Shown: positions 1 to 11,278 of the stretch, piece after piece | Position numbering within the stretch: position 1 is the stretch's first letter | Layout of the letters: each line of letters starts with the position of its first letter | DNA from: Apostichopus californicus | Taxonomy: Eukaryota > Echinodermata > Holothuroidea > Aspidochirotida > Stichopodidae | DNA: 64,000 nt | Assembly: GCA_020650975.1 (NCBI GenBank) | Contig: JAIPMN010000182.1 | Coordinates: 1 to 64,000, forward strand | Direction: 5' to 3' | Notes under the pieces: model-generated | Seen by the model: the letters and a program-made list of their open reading frames with translations, nothing else | Database searches by the model: none | Told to the model about the DNA's origin: nothing | Made by a program: the position numbers and the translations under genes

Positions 1-24
1 GGGGGGGGGGGGGGAGGGGAGAGG
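1..24. repeat. poly-G run at window edge
   Basis: The window opens with an almost pure guanine run with a single A interruption. It is one of many G- or C-runs across the window and has no assigned function. Confidence 0.8.
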
Positions 25-212
25 AACCAATCGTTGTAAAAACTAGAAGAGTGCCATAAAACTTTCCATTTGGTAATTCTTCTTTTAGCAATGTCAGTAT
101 GTCACTCTATTGATTTGGTTTAAGTGGGAACATAAATTATGCAAAAATCTACTTTTCTGCAGCTTCTGAAAAGACTGTATACAGCTATAAAGAGTAAGAA
201 TAGATGAGGAAA

Positions 213-600
213 ATGTATGAAACACTCGTACAATATACGGACTATTTACAACATCGCTACGAGCTTCAAACTACAAACTCTGTATTCAAAATGTATGAAA
301 TACTCATACAATATATGGACTACTTACAACATCGGTACCAGCTACAAAGTACAAACCCAGTATTCAAAATGTATGAAATACTCGTACAATATACGGACTA
401 CTTACAACATCGGTACAAGCTACAAACCCTGTATTCAAAATGTATGAAATACTTGTACAATATACCTTATATACGGACTACTTACAACATCGGTCCAAGC
501 TACAAACCCTGTATTCAAAATGTATGAAATACTTGTACAATTTACGGACTCCTTACAACATTGGAACGAGCTACAAAGTACAAACGCTGTATTCAAAGCA
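213..600 (+). repeat. minisatellite, about 71-80 bp unit, five copies
   Basis: Five imperfect head-to-tail copies begin with ATGTATGAAA at about 213, 291, 369, 440 and 520, giving periods of 78, 78, 71, 80 and about 73 bp. Each unit carries TACAACATCGG and CTGTATTCAAA. Because the unit lacks stops in more than one phase, overlapping frames of 60-107 codons appear with repeated Tyr-rich peptides. The frames follow the repeat and change phase where unit length changes, so I regard them as by-products and not as a gene. Confidence 0.85.
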
Positions 601-2100
601 ACACATTTCAACTCAGAAATGACTTTTAATTGGAAATAGAATCTTGCACTACATAATGTTCTTTGGCATTGAGTGTCTGGTGGAGTCAGCCTAAAATATT
701 ACTCTTTTGTTCAGACAACACTTTGTTCAAAGTTTTGCGACCTTTTTACAACATCTTATCGACCGCAACGAATTCTGTGCACGACAAACAGTAATCATCT
801 CTCACTTTTCAACCAACAAGAAGAGATCTAGAAGATAAATTGAACTACAGTATTAAATTCTAATTCTGACAAATTTACAATGCAAGGTGGGAGCATTTAA
901 CCTTATTTATCACATACCAACCCTATAAAACAATTGCTAATGGGTACGGCCTCTCATCAAAACAATAAAATAGATATAATGAGGTGTGATATCATCAACA
1001 CAATGGTAAAAGGTACCATATGTAACAGGGATTTACGAGGGCAATATCGATAATGAGACAATAATAATGAAGTTTGGCGAACTTAAAATAGGTACGGAAT
1101 ATCTTATGTACACTTGCGTAGTTAGTAGTAAAAGGTCAAGAACGACACTGCTTGAATACATAGAGCTCTGATAGTTTGAGGAAGAACAATAGGTAAACAA
1201 TGGATAGGGCACAAAGGGAGGGGTAGGGGTCTTTAAATCAAACATGAGTGCCTATTGTGACATTTTGAAGCCAACGACAGCTCATGAACTCTTGAGTCTT
1301 GCAATGCCGAAAAGTGCCTAGACCATTCTGTTGAGATGACACTCTTATTTTGGATGGGGGAGGGGGGGGGGGTGTCAAATTTATCTCATTCTTCCATCAG
1401 ACATTAATTAGTAGCCAATTGTTTGGCTGATTAGTACAGCCGGTTTGGCAGTTAATACTTTCCTAAATGTGGTACCAAAATTTGACTGACTGTAGATTAA
1501 GATCCGGAAGATGCCATCATCAAAAACATGTGTTAAAAAAAAATCAAAAAATTGTTGGGCTTGTTTTAAATCTTTCATAGCTGAATCATTATTTCTTATA
1601 TTCTCTAATGGACAACAATACCCAGGTTGTTGCAATTGTGATGTAAGAAAGGTCAGGTTAGTCTCAAATTCCAGCCTGACGTAGCTTAGGCCCTCAAAGT
1701 CTCGGGCCTTTTCCTTTATATCTACTTACTGTGTCTCCAACATTTTGAGCAACTGTGACATGGGCTACAGCTGCACTTTTTACTGTGTTCTAGCCGTGCA
1801 CGAAGCTACGGTTACTTTGTGATTGGATACCCCACAGTTAAACTGGTTATAACAGTTTCGATGTACATGACTAACCAGTGTGTAATTATATTAATATCGA
1901 AAACAGAAAACTGTAAATTTAATGTGACATTTTTTTTTTTTTTTTAAATGTTCAAATTTCTTTGCAATTTCAATTTTTTGTGATGAAACAATAACACACT
2001 TCACTTTGGCATTGAGCATTCCGTTTTTATCCTTTGCAAGTAAAACTACACTTTATAAGCTGAATTCATGGATACTGTACCACCACAACTTGTACACCAT
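601..2100. other. no gene seen; AT-rich flank
   Basis: This stretch upstream of the vasorin-like gene holds short G-runs near 1360 and a T-run near 1931. No coding pattern with splice signals is recognisable. It may contain promoter or 5' UTR exons of the downstream gene, but none can be placed. Confidence 0.5.
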
Positions 2101-2104
2101 AACT

Positions 2105-2265
2105 GGGCTAAAAAAAAAAAAAAAGTTAGTAAAACAAATAAGGTGTGTAAAAGTAAGTTGGCCTGACGTTTCGATCCTAGCAGGATCTTCTTCAGAGGCT
2201 AAATGCAAAATTCTATTACACAGGCTCTCTAGTGGATAAGCAGTTTGCTAACAGTTTTATTTTAT
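2105..2265. repeat. dispersed repeat with GATCCT/AGGATC hairpin
   Basis: After an A-run comes GACGTTTCGATCCTAGCAGG followed by ATCTTCTTCAGAGGC. GATCCT and AGGATC form a perfect short hairpin inside an outer GCCT/AGGC pair. The tail GTGGATAAGCAGTTTGCTAA recurs in diverged form near 24018. Hairpin tails next to a GAAACGTC-type motif occur in dispersed retroelement-like repeats of many animals, but I cannot assign a family. Confidence 0.4.
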
Positions 2266-2401
2266 TTTCAAAACAAATAAGGAACAGGAAGGAGCTCTTC
2301 CCTAATAGCCCCCCTCCCCCAACACCCGACCAAGAATCACTGGACCACATATATATACCATAACTGGCTCATGTTTTTCTCGACTTTTCTTTCTTCCACA
2401 G

Positions 2402-2465
2402 GAAAAATCGACCATCCAAGAAAATGTAGGAGAGTGATGCAGCCACCTGATCATCATCAGCCAGC
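2402..2465 (+). other. 5' UTR part of the vasorin-like coding exon
   Basis: A pyrimidine-rich tract ending TTCTTCCACAG at 2391-2401 is a good 3' splice site. It lies 64 bases before the ATG at 2466 with no intervening ATG. The 5' end of the transcript is therefore likely in one or more upstream non-coding exons that I cannot locate. Confidence 0.5.
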
Positions 2466-4064
2466 ATGAAGCTTCACTTCTTCATCTTCAATCTGTCAGG
2501 ATATTTTATGATGGTTCTACCCGTGGCACTCGGTCTCACCTTAGCGTACCCTCGACACTCTGCCAATTGGCTGGTCCCACAAGCTTGTCCGACCAGATGC
2601 AAGTGCAATATTACAACTGTGAACTGTAGTGGGTTAGGGCTACGAGAGATCCCGGAGGGAATCCCACCGAACACTTCGTCCCTCGATTTGAGTCGTAACA
2701 GAATATCTCGTCTGAATCTGCACAGATTGAAAAGCTTGTCAGACCTGCGAGAACTGAACTTACAAGAGAACCATCTGACGCTTTTGCCGGCTGCCATGTG
2801 GTCGGAACTACCACCGTTAAGAGTTTTAGATCTCTCCTCTAATGTCATAGCATGTAGCTGCCCACTAGACTGGCTCGAGAAGCAGTTACGCAGCTTAGAT
2901 ATGAATGTTCGCCTTGTAAACCAAAATATAACGGATTGCGTTAGGTATCTTAAAGCCGACGCAGTCCGGGATACCTCCTTAAAATCATGTATGATTAAAG
3001 GGCGTAGGAGAAGGACTCCCTCTTGCGACGAGTTCTGTCGTAACGGTGGCACCTGCAGGCCAGGCAGAGAGCCGCAATGTCAGTGCGTTCCTCCCTTCAG
3101 TGGGAGACACTGTGAAGTCCGCGCAGACGACGACAAATTGACTACGCAAAGTGAAATCCTGATTTCAGTGGATAGAGTGACAACCACCTCGATCGCCATC
3201 AGCTGGGGCAGTCGGAGTGGCCGCAGCGAAGGACGATACATCGTGGAGGTCTATTTGGAGTCCCCGTCTGTGCAGTCTTTCGACAGGGAACCGACGGAAG
3301 TATCCCTCCAGAGTTACGTGGTAGAGAGACTTCTGCCTGGTACATCCTACAGAATCTGTGTGTCGGCGCTGACGGAGTATAAAAACCAGGCCACCTGCAT
3401 CGTACAGGTCACCCAAGGCATAGAGACGACAATCATGTCTGCCACTGGACCGTCGAAAGACGACATAACCTTCGGGTCTCAATCACACGACAAGACAAAC
3501 CCCCGAAATCAGTTCCCCTGGGGAGGTCAGAATGAGGAGAAGCCGAAAGCCGAAGGCGACGAGATGCACTATGCGTTCATATCTCTGGCGTCTCTGTTTG
3601 GTATCTGTCTGCTGTTGACCATCGTGATCGGCTTGGTCTACTACAAGAGGGTGCATAGCAACTTGACCGAGGGAGACGGGGCGGCGCCGGAGATCCAACA
3701 CGACGCCACGGAGATGACCGCCGGCGCTACCGGACCTCCGGTGGAAGATATAGTGTTAGTTCTGACAGGAAATGAAGTCGACAACGGTGGTGTCCGGAAT
3801 CCTGCATTTGACATGTTCGCCGAGTGCAACGGAGAGGCGGTCGCAGGGGCGACAGTGGAGGAGGAGGAGGAGATGGAGGTTGAGATGGAGAAGGCAGCTG
3901 ATCAAAATTCAAAGCGGTTAGTGAGGTTCACCCTACCAAACAACTCACAAAGTTGCAATCATTCCAGTATTCAAGCGGCGGAAACACAAGTTAGTTCAAA
4001 TCATCAGAATGTTCATGATGCGCCAAATTGTAAACAGTCAAATGGTCACTTTGTAGTCATTTAA
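2466..4064 (+). CDS. vasorin-like LRR-EGF-FN3 single-pass membrane protein
   Basis: An intronless 532-residue CDS. In order: hydrophobic signal peptide (about 5-28); LRR N-terminal cap with Cys41, 45, 47 and 54; about three leucine-rich repeats (70-126); LRR C-terminal cap with NVIACSCPLDWL and Cys130, 132, 158, 175; one EGF-like module with six cysteines (187, 191, 197, 205, 207, 216); a fibronectin type III domain (about 230-318); a transmembrane helix (about 369-392); and an acidic cytoplasmic tail with a Glu run at 465-469. This order matches vertebrate vasorin, a surface protein whose shed ectodomain binds TGF-beta. Vasorin has roughly ten LRRs, so this protein has a much shorter LRR block. 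A basic run KGRRRR (178-183) between LRR cap and EGF could be a furin-type site. The C-terminus FVVI fits a class II PDZ ligand. Family membership is well supported by domain order; orthology and ligand are inference. Confidence 0.85.
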   Translation: MKLHFFIFNLSGYFMMVLPVALGLTLAYPRHSANWLVPQACPTRCKCNITTVNCSGLGLREIPEGIPPNTSSLDLSRNRISRLNLHRLKSLSDLRELNLQENHLTLLPAAMWSELPPLRVLDLSSNVIACSCPLDWLEKQLRSLDMNVRLVNQNITDCVRYLKADAVRDTSLKSCMIKGRRRRTPSCDEFCRNGGTCRPGREPQCQCVPPFSGRHCEVRADDDKLTTQSEILISVDRVTTTSIAISWGSRSGRSEGRYIVEVYLESPSVQSFDREPTEVSLQSYVVERLLPGTSYRICVSALTEYKNQATCIVQVTQGIETTIMSATGPSKDDITFGSQSHDKTNPRNQFPWGGQNEEKPKAEGDEMHYAFISLASLFGICLLLTIVIGLVYYKRVHSNLTEGDGAAPEIQHDATEMTAGATGPPVEDIVLVLTGNEVDNGGVRNPAFDMFAECNGEAVAGATVEEEEEMEVEMEKAADQNSKRLVRFTLPNNSQSCNHSSIQAAETQVSSNHQNVHDAPNCKQSNGHFVVI

Positions 4065-4577
4065 TTTAAGTGCCCAAGAAGAAGAATACATCTCTCTTGG
4101 ATACAATATATATAGTTATACATACTGGTACCACGAATACTCTGGGTGCTTGCCCCTTTAAACCATAACACATTGCCAATATTGAAGTACATTCGTACAC
4201 CCACATAGTGAAGACTCGTGTATGAAAACTACACTTAGGCAGATTGGGAAATGAATTATCAAGGAGCCCACATTTTTGCATCGCAGTTTCTCTCAATTAA
4301 AAATGCAAAATCAGACTATCATTAAATCGACAAAAAAAAAAGGTTTGTGCGACAACTTTTGAACTCGGTCGGCAAGTTTTCCGCATTGCACACAGTAGCA
4401 TAATTATATCTTACCCGTTTTATCTTTCCAGCCATGTTCATGTAAAATGTTCTTGGCTAGTGTGTTATGAATTATTGGGATACCTTGCCAAAAAAACGTT
4501 TTTAGTAAGCATCACTTTGGGACACTCGTCTTCTCCTTTGCTCGCCCAACAATCTGTTTAAGATACTATGCCCCTTT

Positions 4578-4583
4578 AATAAA
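4578..4583 (+). promoter_or_regulatory. candidate poly(A) signal, vasorin-like gene
   Basis: AATAAA lies 514 bases after the stop codon. Another AATAAA-rich stretch lies near 4700-4715. Either could end the transcript; the sequence alone does not decide. Confidence 0.3.
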
Positions 4584-6803
4584 TTTATGGGTTCAATGGT
4601 CTACAGGAAATGCTAAGCAAATGGATTGTGAATGTTGTTCACAGATGACATATAAATTGAATGTAAGCTAATTGATACAATTCAAAGAGGGAAGGATAGT
4701 AATAATAATAAAAAATAAAAATGATCAAAAATGTTGGGATTGAATTTTTATCTAACGTCGTGTCGTGTAAACAAGATTAAATCTTGTTTACGTCGACTTT
4801 TCATAAACAATTTTTTTGAGATATGATGATTTCTATGATGCATGTGAAAATAATGTTTATGAACATCATACTCAACCAATGTAACATATATATCCTTTGA
4901 TTATGATGTAAATTCAAATTCCCTCCATAATTATTCACATTTCAAATGTGCAAGTTCGTATTGAATAATTGATAACAATATAGTTGTACATATTGTTGAT
5001 TAGATCAACATATAGACATATCTACAGTTTATATCATGGAGGAGACCCCTAGGACAGGTCAAGAGTAAAATAGTAAATTGCAAAAATTTGTATTCGACGA
5101 TTTTTAAGATGAATTATTACAGCTTGCCAAAGTGTGTTTCTTTCTTTACTGCTGAAGTTCTAAAGTTTCTAAACGTTTTTTTCCAAAACATTGTCAACAA
5201 TCAGGATTGCCTCCAGCAATCCCCTCTGTCATTCAAATTGATTTACAATTGACAATTCATGAATATGCAAAGAACAAAACATTTTTGTTTTTTTTAATTT
5301 TTATAATTCCAATTCATGAGCCTGACAAACTCTTCTCATTCAGATCTCAGTTCCGGCCACACGCAGCTCAGCTTTCGCATTAACAATTAAGCTTAACCAA
5401 ATCACAGCAACTGCTTAAGGTTTAAAATATTTGTTAATTATACCGACCAGAAAGGCGAGAAATTGTGATACAGAATTGATTCATTTTTACCCGAAATATG
5501 CATGTTTTTTTCATACAATTTTGTTGGTCATATTATAATGTGTTAAAAAGGTCAAAGGTTATATTCCAGTTTGTTTAAATATCACAGTGCTTTAGGCTTT
5601 TTCCCAGGTGTTGGATAGTTGTTCTTTTTCATCAGTGCTTAGGGAGCGATAATCGTGCAAGTCTGGCGCTTTACAACATTTTGATCAATTGCTTTGCCTA
5701 AATACACGTTTACTAGGTTATAATTCACAAGCTCCATTGTATTGTTTCTCTGCCGAGCTCTGAAATGTGTTAACAAAAAATCTTGTTCCAAAAAGAATAA
5801 AATAAAGCGGTACCATTTGTATGGGTACAAGCTGGTATTTATATCAAGAAAGAATGTCTGTAAAGCGGCGAGCGCTAAAACACGCAGGTGCCAGAGCCTA
5901 AGTGTACAGTTCAAACCAGACATGCATGTTGTGTACAGTACATCTGTACAATACAGCGATCGGTGAGATTTACCTGACCGCACATCGTTTGACGAGTTTC
6001 GGTAGACTTGTTTTAACACTGAGGCATACAGAAACTACAGAGGGAATGACCCAGGTACCCCAGAATAGGTCTTCCAATATTTTCACCACTTTTTCTTTTT
6101 TAAAGTTTACAACCCCCCTTCCTCCCGAGTCTGAAATTTACTATTAGTTGCAAACACTAGTTACAACTTTCCATGAAGGTTAGGCACTGGATCATTTCTC
6201 CTTCCCCCCCCCACCCACACCCCTCCCAATCCCCCAACCAACCAACCACTCTAATCTCCTGACTGTTGCAAGTTTAGTGTTCAAGAGAGAAATTGTGGAT
6301 TTCTTAGACGGACCCAAGCTCTAAACAATTCTCAAGTGTTTTAAGTACATGTAAAGCTTCATTTTTCAATCAATTTCATAGAAATTTGGCTACGTCCCGT
6401 TTATATACAGGTACCCGTTTGTTAAGTACCTTAAGGAGTTCTTTTTTTTATTCCATTGTGAATGAGAGAAACTTGTTGGAAAACTGTTGGTGAACTTTGG
6501 AACGAGTAGTAACGGTATCCAACACCAACCAACGAGATCGGTATTACACTCAAAGGATGGTTTCAGATAATTCAAATGTAGCCATAAAGGGCCGTAAAGT
6601 TAAATGCGATATTGTTAAGAGACAATGTTGGCTTTTAAAGCAGTAGGCCATCTTCTTTTTTGTTTCTGTTTTTTTTTAAAGTGCAAAGTTTGCCCATTTA
6701 TTACTAAAATAGTGACATATTTTATAAAATTAAGTGTTGAAACAATTAGCTTACCCACTCATCATAATTAATATATGGTAAAAAGGATGTAAAGTTTTTA
6801 ATT

Positions 6804-6841
6804 GGGAGGGAGGGAGGCGAGGGAGGGGAAGGGGAGGGAAT
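6804..6841 (+). repeat. GGGA-rich tract, G-quadruplex-capable
   Basis: Successive GGGAGGGAGGGAGG-type blocks give more than four G3 runs in under 40 bases, enough for an intramolecular quadruplex. No gene is attached to it. Confidence 0.6.
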
Positions 6842-7438
6842 GGAGTGTAGGGAATGGTTGAAAAAGCATATTTGCAAATCTTCACTTCTTTTAAAGAAGT
6901 TGACTGACTTAATGATCGGTACATTACTGTACCAGAGCTTTTCTCTCAGCTGTTGCTTTAATCATTACTCTACAAATGGGCTATAATGATTGATTAACAA
7001 GATCTTATATATCACAATTCAAACAGACCCTGTATGTACAAGACAAACTGTCAATTGCAAACAATAGAATTGAGACCTTGTTCTGCATGACACACAGATA
7101 CACACAACACTTTGACGATCACTAGTGCTTACTCAACAATACTCTACTTAAAATACAGAAACATGTGTGTTCCAAAAAAATTTTTTTTGACCGACCTCTT
7201 TTCAGACATGCAAAAGGCAAAAACTACTCCAAGATTCATTTACAGCAAGTCAACAAGTTCAACTATAGATGATTGTCATATGACGTGTGAAATTTTTTTT
7301 TATAAAATGTGTTAAAAAAGGTGTTGGTTATGAAATGTAACCTTTTTTTTCAAATGATTATCCTCAGTGCCCTTCAGTGGTAAACCATAATTTTACAATT
7401 ACACATACTCAGATACTCAAGCACATATGCTTTGATGA

Positions 7439-7445
<7 letters not shown>

Positions 7446-7480
<35 letters not shown>
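7446..7480. repeat. (TA)n microsatellite
   Basis: About 17 uninterrupted TA dinucleotides. Confidence 0.9.
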
Positions 7481-7483
<3 letters not shown>

Positions 7484-10400
7484 ACAGTAAGTTAATATCT
7501 CACCACTGTTCACTCTTCTAAGAATGTCAAGTCAAGTTTTCAACTGCCCTTTTTTAATTTGACAAACTTTGTTTTTATCCTTGTCATCAAATGGATAGCT
7601 TTGATAGATGCATACATGTATTCAATATAATTGTGGTATTTCTAGTGGGATGTGACAAAAGAGTAACTGTCATTTAAAAAAACGAATCCGCACCAGAGAA
7701 CATTTCCTGGCGTGTATAAGACACTTTAAAGTAACATTTAGCAGCTGTTTACAATTACGGACAAAATCATCACTTAAACCCTCTGTCATGTTTGTTATCG
7801 TTGGTTGGGTGAAGGGTCAAAGGTCGGAAACATGTTTTATTGTTCTTCCCCCCCCCCCCATTCTTGTCACAATGTCAGTCTGTGTCTCCAAATTAAGTGT
7901 TGTAACAATAACACTATTATTGAATAAGAAATCTTTCATCGCCTCAGGAATTTGTTTCAATTTGTCCATCAAAAAGTTAACTAAGTAACGTAATTAATCT
8001 GTCATTTTGTGAAATGACACATATTTTTTCCTCTGTTACCATCTGTCCAAAGTGTCCTTGGATCATCATCTATCATTTGAACCTTATTTCTCGTACTATA
8101 GAATAATAATAAATAATGATTAAAAAAAAAAAATCTTTCACAAAATACCAAATTATTTATCACCTTCATATTAAGTTTTTTTTTTTTCCACAAAATAAAT
8201 GATGTACTTATTCAAGATTATTCTATTGCCTTTTTGTCTATTTTTCTCTCCGTACGTGAAAACATTTTGATATATTTTTCCCCCCTTCGGCTTGCTAACT
8301 TTTACCTGGGTTATTGTTTTCCATTTGCTACAGTATTGTACTTCATGTTACATACTCTCATGCAAATACAGTGATACCTATGTCTAACTTTACAAATTTC
8401 GATATCTGATATCTAGAGTTCATGGAAAAGGCACCAAGAATAATCTGTGGCATATATGAGGGTAAGGGTAAGTTTGTGATCTAGCCACCTGGGCAACGAC
8501 GTTCTTTAAAAGGCTAGCGGTGATGACGATCTCTCTGATTTGGCTCAGCTGTGTGGTTCTACCCTTTAGCAATGTGATTTCATCTACGATTTGACCAGAT
8601 TCCGCCAGAAATTGAAAGAATCATATACTTGCAAAAGATGGAGAGTTTAACTGCACGAAACAAGGACAAATTTCGCGCATGCTTTGAAGTTTGATGACAT
8701 ATAACACTAAATGGGTGTAATAAAATCCATGAAAGTGTCTCAAAATATAAAAATTGATGTTTCTGAGTTTCCCTGTGGGAATTTTGGTCATTTAAGTTAA
8801 GGCTTTGTAGATTAAAATTGCGACTGATAAAAGTGGTTACAAATTGACCGAGTGTCTATCAGTGCAGCAACATATGTAATTTAACACAGTAATTGAATTT
8901 AGGGATCATGCCAAACTACCCTTATTCTACCCAACAGTGCACATTCTTGCCAGGTCAACAACATGTATACACTGACCTTCAGAGCTTGCAATCAATAACA
9001 CATATACTGACACTACTTCTCTAAAAATTGAGCCCTTTGGGGGCTTATGGGTTTGTTTTTAACAGTTCTGTACATCATACAGGCTGTCCAGTACCCTCTT
9101 TATGAAACAATAGAAATGTAGACAATGCAGAACGAAACTGGACAAATAGAGGCAATAAGGTACCACGTAATCACTGCACTAGTGTGACTTGGACTATCCA
9201 CCAACTACTGGAATACTTTCTGCTCATACGCCAGATCGGTTTTCAAAAGATGCTGCTTTATTTATTGAATAAATGGCAGTATCTTTGAACCCACCAGGGG
9301 TCAATGTACTCATCTCTGATTCAAATACACCGTCATTCGGTATAAAAACAAGTCCGAGAGTCAGGCACAACCGAGGATTTGCAGCTCTCGACAGGGATCA
9401 AAATATCAGGCAGCCCTAGCTGTCGTCATACGTCACCCAGAGTTGTTTGCTACCTATTTATTTCAATAATTTTGGATTACACTGTGACATATTCTGTTCG
9501 GGCAGGGCAGGAAGTAATAAGGATGTCACCATGACAACCATGACAGCCTTGCATTCTTGTCTAAATCATAATGGCTTTGGTGAATTTCAACAACAATTGG
9601 CATTCAACTAAACAAAGCTTTATTCAATTCGATGGCCTTTGATGCCTTCTAATAGAAGGTAACCAATAGGTCACGGTACCACTGTAAGCAGAAATAGATT
9701 TCCAAGCTGGTGTAAACAATTGCTGTGGAGGGTACCAGCGGTGGACTTTGTGCCAGCAATACACACACATCGAAACAGACACGCACACACACGCGCATTC
9801 ACTCTCCGTAAAGTACTTGGTAATATTTCGTTTCCAAGTTACTGCTAAACTCCACCGATTGGATTGACTGTCACCTTGCTTTGCCAACAAATGCATGTTC
9901 GACATTTCAGTGGGTCACACTCATCCAATACATGATCAAGCTTTATGGCAGTTGCTTTTATCATGCACACTACCTGGTCTCGAGATTTAACGCCATTTAG
10001 TGGCTAGAGGCCAGTGGATTTTGCTATTAGCCAGTAGAAAAGAAGGAGGCACTGGCAAATTGCTGACAGTAGGCATGAAGAACTTTATGTACAGGTTAAC
10101 AATCGTCAGTCAAAAAATCCAAATGATTTCAATATATCTGACATCAGGCTGCCTCGTATTATGAGAACAGTATTGGCAAGTGGCTAAATTTTACAGTGAG
10201 AATTCTCGGAATGACTTCATGCCTGTAATAAGCCATCTACTTTCGGTCTACTCTGAGCTGCATCAGCACTGGTGGTACACTGCATACATAGAATTTCACA
10301 ATTTGCAAGTGCCTTTTTTTCCTCTTTTCTACTGGCAGACAGCAAACTCCACTGATATTTTAGTCAGTAAATCGCCTGAATTTAGAGGCCTGCACTGTAC

Positions 10401-10840
10401 ATGCAAAGTCCTTCAATTACTCTCCTACGTCAGAAACCCCAAAACAAAGCAGTACTTTTTATTTGATATGAGAATTGAGGAGGAACTATTAAAGATTGAT
10501 CATTTACGTTCTTCTGCTATAGTCTTTTTCTGAAAAATAATAAACAGTCTTTTTTGCAGAACACTGAAATGCACATATTGCTTGACATTTCCTTTTCATA
10601 AATTGGTGTAGATACCCAGTATTAAAAAATTCAACACACATGCAGATACATTGAATATGAATAAATAATGTAGAGCCCTGGCATTCAATGTTGTCTGCTT
10701 AGCAAATTTTCACCTGTATCACCATGGTTACCATCCAGTGGCAGATGAGGTGGCCCGGGGAATCCAAGTTCATGGGGACGTTGAATCCTGCTCCCCTTTT
10801 GGAGAAATGTTTGGTGCTTAGTTCCAATATGGTGTTATAG

Positions 10841-11035
10841 GTTGCAACTTTTAAAGCCATTTATGTTCAAGATTTTCCCACTTTCATCCCCCCAAAATAC
10901 TGCCAATTTCTTTTTCTTCAAAATTTTTGGCGACCCTCCAAAAATTTGTTTTGGGGGGCGACCCTTAAAAAATGGACATGAAACCCACTTTGAAAACCAG
11001 GGGGAGTTATAGACTTATGGTGCACCCTTAAAATC
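10841..11035. repeat. dispersed repeat, copy 1 of 2
   Basis: Shares ATTTATGTTCAAGAT, a CCACTTTC block, GGCGACCCTCCAAA-type phrases and CACTTTGAA-ACCAGGG in the same order with 42040-42300. The pair looks like two decayed copies of one interspersed element. No terminal repeats or target duplication could be fixed, so the class is unknown. Confidence 0.55.
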
Positions 11036-11114
11036 AATACCTTTCTGTGATGAGAATTTTCATCGATCCCTGAAAAAGTGTTCTTAGAATGACACATGAA
11101 CTGAACTTGACAGA

Positions 11115-11278
11115 AGATCAATCTCAGACCAGATCAACCTTTGGATTAGATCAACCTCAGATCAGATCAACTGCAGATCGACACCAGACCAGATCAACCT
11201 CAGATTAGCTCAACCTCAGACCAGATCAACCTAAGATCAGATCAACCTCAGACCAGATCAACCTCAGAACAGATCAGC
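11115..11278. repeat. minisatellite, 16-18 bp unit (AGATCAACCTCAGACC)
   Basis: About nine imperfect copies of AGATCAACCTCAGACC, with unit length varying between 16 and 18 bases. Dense in GATC. Confidence 0.85.

Larger units (their letters stand above)
4584..11100. other. no gene recognised; AT-rich intergenic DNA
   Basis: I see no exon chain with splice signals on either strand. There are a purine tract of GGGAGGG blocks (6804-6840), a TA microsatellite (7446-7480), a C-run (7849-7859) and part of a dispersed repeat (10841-11035). Open frames of up to 126 codons (for example 5639-6019 on the minus strand and 10180-10533 on the plus strand) resemble no protein I know and overlap other frames, so they are not called. 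Confidence 0.45.

Noticed and set aside
204-622. Three overlapping plus-strand frames with repeated Tyr-rich peptides
   Set aside because: They follow the 71-80 bp minisatellite and shift phase when unit length changes. No splice, start context or homologue supports a protein.
2474-3052. 192-codon frame antisense to the vasorin-like CDS
   Set aside because: It is a shadow of a strongly supported plus-strand gene, with no known similarity.
5639-6019. 126-codon minus-strand frame overlapping open plus-strand frames
   Set aside because: No recognisable domain, no splice-linked neighbours, and frames are open on both strands, as expected by chance.
8430-8630. Minus-strand stretch reading FLAESGQIVDEITLLK and onward, about 65 codons without a stop
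   Set aside because: Considered as a missing GLYR1 exon, but it does not match the dehydrogenase domain, has no convincing splice donor on that strand and no Met.
10180-10533. 117-codon plus-strand frame
   Set aside because: No similarity recognised and no neighbouring exons; composition is like the surrounding AT-rich DNA.
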